A stretch of 60,000 bases of DNA from Bolinopsis microptera (taxonomy: Eukaryota; Ctenophora; Tentaculata; Lobata; Bolinopsidae). This document shows positions 42,301 through 54,100 of this stretch, piece by piece; the first letter of the stretch is position 1, and every line of letters starts with the position of its first letter. Under the pieces are notes generated by a model, which worked only from the letters and a program-made list of their open reading frames with translations, was not told the DNA's origin and made no database searches. The translations under genes were made by a program, and so were the position numbers. The DNA is taken from assembly GCF_026151205.1 (NCBI RefSeq), contig NC_087073.1:19188837-19248836 (forward strand), read 5' to 3'.

Positions 42301-44968
42301 CACCTTGGTCAAATGGCTTATGTGAAAGAAACCATGCTGTGGTTGACAAATCAGTGCTTAAAATGATGTATGACGGGTTTCCATTGAAGATAGCACTTGC
42401 ATGGTCAATCAATGCCAAGAACACACTGTACAATGTCAGTGGATTTTCTCCAGTGCAGATAGTGACAGGTCAGAATCCAAACTTTCCTGGGGTATCTTAC
42501 AACTTGCTACCTGCTAATGAAGGAGCAGATGAATCATTATCAAGCGACATTCAAAGGAATCTTAATGCAATGTATCTAAGCAGAAAAGCATATCTAGAGG
42601 CAGAGAATTCAGAAAGAGTTAAAAGAGCTTTGAAAAGACCCTTACGAGATATCAACCAAGACTTTATGATTGGTGATGTTGTATTCTACAAAAGACCTAA
42701 TATTGAACGCTGGAAAGGACCTGCCAAGATAGTCGGCAAGGAAGGAAAGACTCTTATACTGAGGCATGGAGGACTGCTTATCAAAGCAGCAAGCTGTAGA
42801 ATTGTGAAACGAGAATATATAGTGAGTGACGAGCACAACCAAAACAATGATGATATCTTGGAAACAGAGAATAGCATACATGATGAAGCAGTCAATCTTA
42901 ACGATGATCAGTTTGATGAAGCTGCTGAAAACATAGAAGAAATGCCTATTCAATTTCAAGTGCCAGTGGAAACAGAGGAAATACCAACAGGACAAGAAAT
43001 TATGAGCTCCTCTCCAATACTTGAAATAGACTCTAAGGTAATTTCCAATGAACAAAAACAACAACTCAAGATTAAGTATTTGGAAACTAGACTTCAGAAA
43101 AACGATGTTTCGGTCGGAGATACGGTGAAACTTGTTAAAGAAGGAAAAGAAAATGAATGGGAGACATGTACCGTGACTCAAAAAGGAAAACGGCTTGGCA
43201 GAAAAGATCACTGGGTGAAACTTATGACAACCCAAGGTGAAGAAAAGCTGATAGATTGTACAAAGACGGCTATGTACAAAGCTGATGCTGCTATTGATGC
43301 AGAACCTGGAGACGATCACGAAGAATGTAATGTTGTGACAATTCCCACTTCCAGACACAATGAAGATGTGGTTATTAAGGCTAAAGTTATTGAATTGACT
43401 AACTGGAAGCAGAGAGAAGTATATGATGAAGTCAAGGATTGTGATCAGAATGTCATTACAACAACTTGGGTAATAACAGAAAAACCCAGCACTGAACTTG
43501 GAGTTAAAGCCCGGTTAGTAGTCCGTGGATTTCAAGAGCAAAATCAGTCGATTGAAGTGGAGTCACCTACAGTATTCAAAAACACTCTCAAGGTTGTACT
43601 TGCTATAGCTGCAAACCAGCAGTGGCAACTAACAACGATTGATATCAAAGCTGCCTTTCTGCAAGGAAATAAAATTGAAAGAAATGTTTATGTCATACCA
43701 CCCAAGGAAGCTCATGTAGAAAAAGGTTATTTGTGGAGATTGAGAAAGACAGTGTATGGTTTAAATGATGCGGCAAGAGCTTGGTTTATCAGTGTGAAGG
43801 GACTTCTTATCAACCTTGGTTGTACTCAATCAGTGTTAGATCCTGCTTTGTTCATATGGAGAACTAGTACTGGATTCGAAGGAACACTTGTGCTTCACGT
43901 TGATGATTTCTTAGTAGCTGGTACAAAGTCATTCTTTGATAGAGTTGTAAAAGAACTGACATCAAACTTTGAAGCTGGTAAAATCTGCAAATCAAAGTTC
44001 AATTACATTGGTCTATCAGTTGAGCAGACAGAAGACGGTATCCTAGTGAACCAACATGAATATATCCGAGATCTAGCAGATGTCATCAATGATAAAGAAC
44101 ATGAGATATATCATCTGTCGACTGACAGGAAGCTTAGAACAATATGTGGTCAGTTGAACTGGGTAGCTGCTCAATCACGCCCAGATTTGTCATTCATGAC
44201 GTATGATTTAAATGTAACAAAGAGTGTAGATCCAGTAGAAGCTGTTAAGAAGGCCAATAAAGCATTCAGACGGATGAAAGAGCTCAACGGTTGTTACAAC
44301 ACAAAGTTCTCAAAGTTAGGAGACATTTCTACACTAAAGATTGTGATCTACTCTGATGCATCATCTATGAACCTCGGTGACAAGGTGTCCACAGGAAAAG
44401 GTCATCTAATAGTCCTAATGAATGAGGAAGGAAAGATATCACCGTTATCATGGGGAAGTCATAAATGTAAACGAGTTGTAAGCAGCACTTTGAGCGCAGA
44501 GACTTTGGCATTCAAAGATACATTAGATCATGGAGTGTATGTCTCTCATCTGATAAGTGAGATCTACTTCGATCAATTTGATAAGTCAATGGTTCCAGTA
44601 ATAGGCTTTACAGACAATCAATCATTAGATAAAGCTTTGCGATCAAGTAAACATGTTGAAGAAAAGAGGTTGAACGTTGATCTGGCTACCATTAGACAAA
44701 TGCAGCAGAAAGATGAGATTGAAGTAAAATGGGAAGAGGGAGCTAAACAGCTTGCGGATCCCTTTACTAAAATAACCAGTAACAGTGATAAACTTTTAGT
44801 GATGCTAAATAAAGGAGAAATTGTTTCAATTTAATTGGTATTTAATGGTTTTTTAATTAGTGGTAGGTTTTGACGCCAATGAAACAGTGTGCATTTGTTT
44901 TTTTTAATTGTTTATAATTTGTTTATAATTACGAGTGACGATGACTTTAATGTATAATTAACCTTTAA

Positions 44969-45027
<59 letters not shown>

Positions 45028-45140
45028 AACAACAACAACAACAACAATCCGAAGTCCCGGTGACACTTTGTCAAGAACAGCTTATTAAAAGAAAAAGACA
45101 ATCCGAAGTCCCGGTGACACTTTGTCAAGAATCAGCCCAT

Positions 45141-45188
<48 letters not shown>

Positions 45189-48100
45189 AACAATATTTAC
45201 AGGGTTTCACAAGGAATTGGTACCTGTGCATCTCTGTTTTGGTTTTGGATCTTGTGATCTCCTGTGGTAGTGTGGCTCTCCTCTTGGCTAGTACCTACTC
45301 TCACCTTGCTCTCAACGTGACAGACTACTTACTTTCTCCTGCTATCTATGGCCGTTGTGAGAACGGGATACAGACTATGAATAGTACAGTGTAAGAAATT
45401 GAAAGGACGGAAAGAATTGAAATGAACAGTATTATTATGATTTTTGAAAAAGGAAGGAAGAAAGAATTGAGAATGTGATGATAGTTTTTGGAAAAGTGAT
45501 GATGATTGTTTTTTTGGAAAAGTTTTAATCTGTTTTAGAAATTGGGGTAAGATGTTAGTATTCTCACTGAGCTGCGAGGGCCACATCGCTGCAGTGTTTC
45601 TATTTCTATTATGGATTGTATTTGTATTTATATTCATTTATTTATTTATTAAGATGACTAACCATCTATCTCCATAGGAGTGGTGGGGCTGTTTTTACAC
45701 TACAATTACTGCCTATCATTGCACCGTCTAACCAATAAAACAATCCTCAATTTAATTCTTACAGTTATTCAGGTTCATGCCGGTTCATGAGGTTTGAATT
45801 GAGCCCTTTATTAACTATCACAATAATTAACCAGTTTGATGTAAATTTGAGTCATAATGAACTAAACGTTTCTGAGTAACTTTTTACCTTTCATTGCACA
45901 AAGGAACTCCCCAGTATACTAACAATTTGTATCATCTATTTGATGTGGAATAGGTTACATGTTGCTCTCTATAATGAAAGTGAAACTATCTATTTCAGTT
46001 TCTTTTTAGTTTCTGGATAAATCACGCCCGTGTTAAAACAGAGAACACATCAATTTTAGTCGATCAAACTTAGTTCGCACTGCTCTCATTCATTTCGCAA
46101 CTTTATCCTTTCGAACTTGGTGACGTTTATAGTCTTTATACTTTCCTGCTTAGATGAGCATGAACTATTAGTACTATACCCACTACCTAATAGTTAACCT
46201 AATCTGAAGTCTTTATGTATCCTTCAAACAAGTCCCCTGTTATCTTCTTAATTATATATCTACAGTACTTTAAACTATTATTCCGTTCTGTGAACGATCC
46301 CAAGGCATCTTATCCTCAATTTTCATTCAATAGCAACAATTTCTAAAATTTAGTCGGCAAAAAAATAGCAGGCAAATGGAGTCGACTTTTAGCAAGGTTG
46401 TAGAAAAATGATATGCTGCTATAAATGTAATTTTAGGATTTGATAATGGCCTTACTTGGTTATAAGCTCATGAGGGTACTTTCCAACTCTTCGTCAGGGA
46501 TTGTTCGCATATTATTACGCTACGAGGTGACAAAGTCACTACTCCCTCAGTCAAGTGACTATTATAATGTAAAGAGGCTTTTAAGTTTTAAATCGTATTT
46601 TAACAAGATATTATACACAAAACGAAATAATTACGTAAAGGCTGTAATTTTACTTTTATATGGAATATTAATGGATTTTTTTTATCTAGACACTTATTTT
46701 ACTTCGGTGTATTCCAACAGCCACAATGTTACACAAGTGCAACCAGCCAATTACAGGAAGCCGAAGGATCTTTTTGGCCAGTGACGGTTAAGGTAGTGTG
46801 TACCATACTTTCTTCGTCCGAGACTTTGCTGCAATGTGCAGCTCCTCATTTAACCCTCACACCCGATTTCTCGAGTATTCGGCTGAGTAGACCGGGGGGC
46901 TGCATAGACCACTCATGATCCTTAGCTGAACGTCGACGACGCTCACCCCACGACCAGGCAGTCAGTGGGTTTCGAACTCGCAACCTAACGATTGTAAGAC
47001 AGGCGTTCTAACCAACTGCGCTACCTGGCCGTTAAAAAAAAGTAAATGGATAAAATTTTTACTATACACATCTAGAACGGTTCCTAAATTAACAGATCGG
47101 TCAATTATAAACACGACATAGTGTTCCTTGTTTTGAGTCTTTAGTTTTGGGAAATACAAAAAGTTTCACCAAAAACGACTTGAAAGTTGGCGAATTTAAC
47201 ATATTAATGGTTCAGCAAATTATTATGTCTGATTTCTGGAACCGTTTGTTAAATGGCTCCATTTGAAGGTTATGGCCACAATTTTGTCAAAAATACAGGG
47301 TGGGGGGCCAAAGTAACGTTGCATACATTGGCCTTTATGGCTCAGTCACTGATCGTCCGATTGAGGTAATTCTTTTTGGTATGACTTACTTTCACCACTC
47401 ATTCGAGGAATATGTTAAATCAAAGAATATTCATGTTAATTTTTTTCGAATGAAGGTTCATTATCGCATTTATTTGATAGTTCTGATAATCGGATCGAGC
47501 CAAATTTTATTGAATTGTGTTCGGCCATTCGAATCACGTTTGTCCTGAACAGATGAGAGTTGTAGCTTCTCAGATAACTGAGATAGAAGCATAACGAGTT
47601 TATTCATTATGTGTGATCAGGCTTACCTGATTGTGAAGGCAGCCCAGTTAAGGTGTCGTGTCACATAATCAACCAATCAATTTTGTTAAAGAGATACAAA
47701 AAATCAAAAATTCTTGATAACATCGTCATTTCATATCTATCTATTATATGGGCGCGGTCTGAAATACTCGAATTTTCGAATTTTGTTAACTAGTAAGGTT
47801 TTTTTCAAACCTTACCAGTTACCACTTACCATGGCCAAAGATCACGAATAAATCTTAATGTTTTCAAACAGTTCAAACCCCATTCAAATTTACTCGATTT
47901 CAGGTTTAAAAAGTGGCAGATTTTACACTTGGAGGAAGCTTAGCTTGGACAAAATTTAAAACCAGCAAAACTATGGTGCAATATAAATTGGGACAATCTA
48001 ATATAGCCTATAAAAGTACTAAGTACTATTAGTTTCATGTTAGATAACAATCGTATAGTTTCTTTGCGTGTACCACTTTTATTTGTGAACATTCTTAAAT

Positions 48101-51100
48101 ACTGTGTCCAACTAGTATTCCGAATTTAAATGTTATTAACATTATACGATATATCCTGTAGTTCATTTTATCAGCACACCTAAAAGAGCTCACTTGCGTA
48201 TTGAGCCTAATGTTTGTTTAATTTTTCTGTCGATATTACTAATCCTCGTTAATTTCTGTATAGCAATGATGATCACCTTCATTGTGACACTTTCCCTGGT
48301 TTGTGCTCTAGCCTCTAGTAATGACGGACTGAAGGTCCGAGCTCTGTCATTTGGTCGAACAAATGCAGACTATGTACAATTCAAACCCAGTGGTGATATG
48401 TCTCCGTTCTCTACTTCCTTTACCATATGCTCATGGATGAAGAGACTTCATGATGCGAGTCACCCAATAGTGTTGCACTACTGGCCATGGGAATTGGTCA
48501 TCGGAGACAACGGATATTGGAATTACGCTAACGGGTACCTAGATCTAAGCGGAAGGTTCCCAGAAGCTAAACAGTGGTTCCATCACTGTTTATCGTGGGT
48601 GGTTGGAGGTACACAGAGAGTGTACGTGAACGGTGTACAATTAGGCAGCACATCCGCTTCAGCCTTCAGCTAAGAGGCTTACAATGGGAGGGACCATCGC
48701 TTTAGGGAACCAGGTACAGAGTGGTAAGGATACAAATTACATATTCGGTGGACAGTTATTCAAGCTGAACTGGTATTCTGAAGAACTGACCTCATCCCAG
48801 ATAAGAGAGATGTTTGAAGCTGGCATGTGTTCTACTGTAGAGGAGGAGTATAGCAGCAGGGAAATAAAATGGGAGCTGATTCTGACGAAACAGAGATACG
48901 GCAATGTTACAGAGTTTCTCCCAACAGAATGTGGAGTAGACTGCAAGACCAAGCTGGAGGAAACACAGACGAAGCTAAATTAATCAGAAACCAAGCTACA
49001 GAAAACACAGACAGCGCTAGAGGAATCAGAGACCAAGCACCAAGGGACCAAAAGTGTGCTAACAGAATCAGAGACCCAGCACCAAGGAACCAAGACTGAG
49101 CTAAGTGAATTAGAATCTGAGCTACAGGAAGCATGGACAGCGCTAGAGGAATCAGAGACCAAGCACCAAGAGACCAAAAGTGTGCTAACAGAATCAGAGA
49201 CCCAGCACCAAGGAACCAAGACTGAGCTAAGTGAATCAGAGACCGAACTACAGCAAAAAGAAAACAAACTAATCAAAACCGAACAGGAACTACAAGAAAT
49301 AACTAAAACTCTAAACGACACTCTATCGGAACTAACAGAGATGAAAGAGAACAAGGCTGATTGTAGGGAATTAAAGATGAAGCTCCAGGAAACTGATGCC
49401 AAACTTAACAGCACCCAACAGGAACTACAAGAAAACACGAAAACTCAGAACGGAAACCTTTTGGAGGAGGCTAGAAGTCTTGAAACTGTCAGTAGATGGG
49501 ACGTTTTGTTCACTCCCCCTTACCTGAATAAGCTCTTTACACGGCAGCTCTACAATCAACTGACCAACTGCAGTTGGGATATGATGGGTAATTCTTAACT
49601 CTTTTCTTCTTGTCGGTTTTGTATCTTTCAGAGAATATTAGTTATACAGAATACTATATTTAAATAACAATGAATCAGATAAAGAATACCACTGATCTAA
49701 CCAAACTTATAACATTTCAGAAGAGTTCATTGGGGTGAACGTTACAGTGGGACTGGTGGAGCATTTCAGACAAAACCACGCGGAACACGAAACTTGCGAC
49801 GAGGAATGAACTGAACATCAGCTACTGTAGTCAACTACTTGTTATTGGGTCCTGTTATCATTTATAATCATCTGTAATCGTCTGCAATCATCTGTAAATC
49901 ATCTGTAAATCATCTGTAATCATCTGTAATCATCTGCAATCATCTGCAAATCATCTGCAAATCATCTTTAATCATATGCAATCAACTGCTTTAGAGCTCG
50001 GCTAATAGCCGGCTAGTGACCGCTTAGTAGCCGGTTAGTAGCCACTTTGTGGTCACTAGCCGGCTAGTAGCCGGTTAGTAGCCGGCTAGTGACCACTTTT
50101 CAAGTGCCGGTTAGTAGCCGGTTGGTAATGTGAAGTTGAGGAGCTGTTATTACAAAAGTGGCTACTAGCCGGCTTGTAGCCGGCTAGTAGCCGGTGTTCA
50201 TATGGTACTGTGCAGGGACGTTGCATAGACGTTGCATAGACGTTGCATAGACGTTGCATAGACTGACCGTGCAGGGAGTGTGCATAGAGTGTTCATTGTG
50301 CAGGGACGTTGCATAGACGTTGCATAGACGGTTCTTTTGTTGTTGCACGGACGTTGCATAGACGTTGCATAGACTGTCCGGAGCTAAACGACCAACTTCC
50401 CTGATTGGCAACTTAGTCGTTTAGCTCCGGACAGTCTATGCAACGTCTATGCAACGTCCATGCAACAACAAAAGAACCGTCTATGCAACGTCTCTAAAGC
50501 AGACCTATTAGTAGCCGGTTCTAAACCGGCTACTAGCCGGCACTTGAAAAGCGGTCACTCGTCGGCTACTAACCGGCTACTAACCGGCTAGTAACCGCCA
50601 AGTGGCTACTAACCGGCTACTAACCGGTCACTAGCCGGCTATTAGCCGAGCTCTAAAGCAGACCTACTAGTAGCCGGTTCCAAACCGGCTACTAGCCGGC
50701 ACTTAGAAAGCGGTCACTAGCCGGCTACTAACCGGCTACTAACCGGCTAGTAACCACCAAGTGGCTACTAGTAGGTCTGCTTTAGAGCTCGGCTAATAGC
50801 CGGCTAGTGACCGCTTAGTAGCCGGTTAGTAGCCACTTTGTGGTCACTAGCCGGCTAGTAGCCGGTTAGTAGCCGGCTAGTGACCACTTTTCAAGTGCCG
50901 GTTAGTAGCCGGTTGGTAATGTGAAGTTGAGGAGCTGTTATTACAAAAGTGGCTACTAGCCGGCTAGTAGCCGGCTAGTAGCCGGTGTTCATATGGTACT
51001 GTGCAGGGACGTTGCATAGACGTTGCATAGACGTTGCATAGACGTTGCATAGACTGACCGTGCAGGGAGTGTGCATAGAGTGTTCATTGTGCAGGGACGT

Positions 51101-54100
51101 TGCATAGACGTTGCATAGACGGTTCTTTTGTTGTTGCATGGACGTTGCATAGACGTTGCATAGACTGTCCGGAGCTAAACGACCAAGTTGCCAATCAACT
51201 TTAAATCATCTTTAATCATATGCAATCATCTTTAAATCATCTTTAATCATCTGCGATCATATATAATCATCTATCATCATATTTTATCATCTGTATTCTG
51301 TAATCATCTGTAATCATCTGTAATCATCTGTAATCATCTGTTATCATCTTATAATCAACAATTTAAATTAGCTGTGACATTAACAGTGACAATAGTTTAT
51401 AGTTTATTATATTATAATAAACTATAAACTATAAACTATAAACTATAAACTATAAACTATAAACTATAAACTATAAACAATAAACTATAAACTATAAACT
51501 ATAAACTATAAACTATAAACTGCAATATCAGCTGCTGCTATCTATTCTATGTGGCTTTTTTAAATTACTAAAATGTGTCAGTTATATATTAAGCTATTTT
51601 GCTGTGGTTTAAACGTCTTATTGATAAGTTTTATTGCATGCTTAAAGTTAAAACTCGATTTTACATCCGTACGCGTAGGGTCATAAGAGTTTCAAATAAA
51701 TTTAAGTTTTGAAATGATTTTTCTGGTTCCGGAGACTTTAACAAGTGATCGGAGAGGTAATAATTCACCGTACTCTGAGTAAAGTACTAAACTATTACCT
51801 GTTCACTCTTTCTAAACTCCGCGATATGGAATTTGAACTGATAACAATTATCATTTAAACTCAGTTGTGTTATGAAGAACTAATTTATCAAAATTATTGA
51901 ATACGGTTTTATTATTTTTTAAGATTATAGCAAATAACTTACAGCTTACAGTAAATTGATATGTTCCAAGATGAAGTGTTCGTTATTATTCTACTGACCA
52001 GCTTCATAACTAACTATATAATTACATCAATAGTAACCTTTCATGATGTTGTTAGAAATGAACAAATTGTCAACCTCCCCTAAATTTTAAAAGATCCTAA
52101 TATCAGATCATCAATCTTAACTAAATGATTCACCATCACATTCTCCTGGAACAGTAATGTCTCAAGTGGAGATAAAGTCTATAACTTAACCAAATTCAAA
52201 TTATCTTCCAGATGATACGATAAAATATTCTCATATTGATAACTATCTTGTAAATATATATATAGATATGTGTGCCGAACGGAGATGCCTGGGTATGAAA
52301 GTACACATTACAATGCATATAGTTAGGCTATAACATGCGAATAAATTATACGAGAAGGTATATAATATTATGTAAGATATTATCTCGTGTAATAGTTAAT
52401 CAGCTTGACAATCCTTTACAAATATCAACAGTTCACAGCTCTTGTTTTGAGTGACATGGTTCCAGTTAAATTATTAAAATACAATTTGTCGATTTTCTTA
52501 GAGATAAAAGGCTACACTTGAAGCAATTAAAATGAGAGCGCTAGATTTCTGGATGTTTGAAATTTCCCTATTTACATCTTAGTGTAAAAGTGTGTATTTA
52601 AACACCAAAACTGCATTTACAATGAGAACTTAAACAGTCAAGCTCTTGTATTACTGGAGTAGCAGGGAGGGGCTACTTATACTCCAGTATATTGTGTATC
52701 CAAATGAGCACATTTCTTACTAATATAATATCTGCCTGTCTGAGAAAAAACATGAACTCAGTAACTTCAACTCCACCCCTCGGCCTCGCACGGCGCACAT
52801 GACGTATCACTGTACTGTATAAAATAGAAACCGAAAGCTGGAGAATCCCTCCAGAAAAAAAGCCAAAGGTATTGCAAAATGCTAACAATAAAAGCAGACT
52901 CACCAGTAGGACAGAACTGTACAGACTGTACATTTATCTGGGGTTCCACTCTGCGCTTGGAGAAGTCTCCCCTGGAGACACCAGGTAGGGCTATCTCTGA
53001 ACCGTGCTCGTGCTCTCCTGTCTCCATGAGATCTAGTGGACCCTGGTCTGTCATGTTATCACTGCGCAGGAACTGGAGCATCGCATCGTAGGACAGGTTC
53101 CGGGACACTTCAAAGCGTTTTATCAGCACTGTTTGTTCTACGTTGTATATACAGATGTACTTTGACCTGTTGGGAATTGTGGAAATTTAGCTATGATTTT
53201 AGACAATTAAGCATCCCGTATAATTCAACACTAGATAGCCTTCAGGAGTGTGTCAGAGACTCTATCGAACGTACATCGACTTTCCCTTTAAAAACTGAAA
53301 TTATCAACTCAGATCGCTATTACAGTACAATAAGAGTGGTTGCTAACCTGCCACCAGCGAGAATAACACTACCATCAGCACTGTAGCTGAGACTGGTAAA
53401 GCAGCGGTTAAGTTTCTGCGAGTCAGCTGATATGAGATCGTCCTTAGACCGTCCCGCCCACAGGTCGTTCCTACCCTCCACACTTCCTACAGTTACTCCT
53501 AACTTCAGGTTGTAGAATGTTATCTCAGAGTTCAACGTCGCTACCGCTATCTGAAGTGTCAAGTGGATCAGGGGGTTAAAGTTTTGGTAATTGGTACATT
53601 TTTGTTTTAGGTCATTTTGTCGCAATGCCTCACAAATGGGAAGGAGGGCTTCGTTATTAGCCCAAAAGCTGACGCTCATGTTATTTTTACACAATAGCCA
53701 TCTTCAAAATTGTTAACGGAGGGGTAGAAGGTCTGAAAATGGCAACATATTTGCTGACGTCATTATAAGTGTTCGAAACAAGACCATCGAAGAAAAGAAT
53801 TTAAAAGCTGCGGCTGGTATTGGTGAAATGGTCACTTATCTATTTGAACAATGAATAATGTAACGTGAACTGTGACGTCATGTTCACCTATTTAGCTGTT
53901 ATACATGTCGATTGTCGGAGTGCCTAATGTGTCTAGTTAACCTGCTTCTCAAGATGGGCAATTTGGGGATCATTTTCGAACGATTATGACTTTTAAGGAC
54001 AATTAAATCGTTGGGTAACCTGCCCGCTGTCCTTTTACCTGACTTCAAAGTTTAATAGCCGAATTCTCTTTAAATAAAGTAACCCTTCAAGTCTGCTGTT

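Larger units (their letters stand above)
40024..45747 (+). mobile_element. Intact Ty1/copia LTR retrotransposon with 5 bp target duplication
   Basis: LTRs of 190 bp at 40029-40218 and 45553-45742 begin TGTTAG and end ACA and look identical base for base. The insertion is flanked by ATCCT (40024-40028 and 45743-45747). The primer-binding site TGGTAAACAG starts immediately after the 5' LTR and fits the 3' CCA-terminal end of a tRNA (TGGTA as for initiator Met). A purine-rich ggggtaaga precedes the 3' LTR. The single gag-pol frame is intact. Identical LTRs plus an intact frame mean a very recent insertion. Short LTRs are known in GalEa-like animal copia elements; the clade needs phylogeny. Confidence 0.97.

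Noticed and set aside
42642-43358. 238-codon frame antisense to copia pol
   Set aside because: A shadow of the conserved plus-strand frame, with no domain similarity.
46440-46784. 114-codon frame
   Set aside because: It runs from unrecognised AT-rich sequence into the SINE body; no domain, no splice support.
46945-47033. Functional tRNA gene on the minus strand
   Set aside because: The acceptor stem pairs, but the D and T stems are mismatched and the sequence runs straight into a repeated body, so it is a SINE head.
47300-47548. 82-codon frame upstream of LamG copy 2
   Set aside because: It falls in the duplicated spacer and is not open in the homologous spacer at 31-32 kb.
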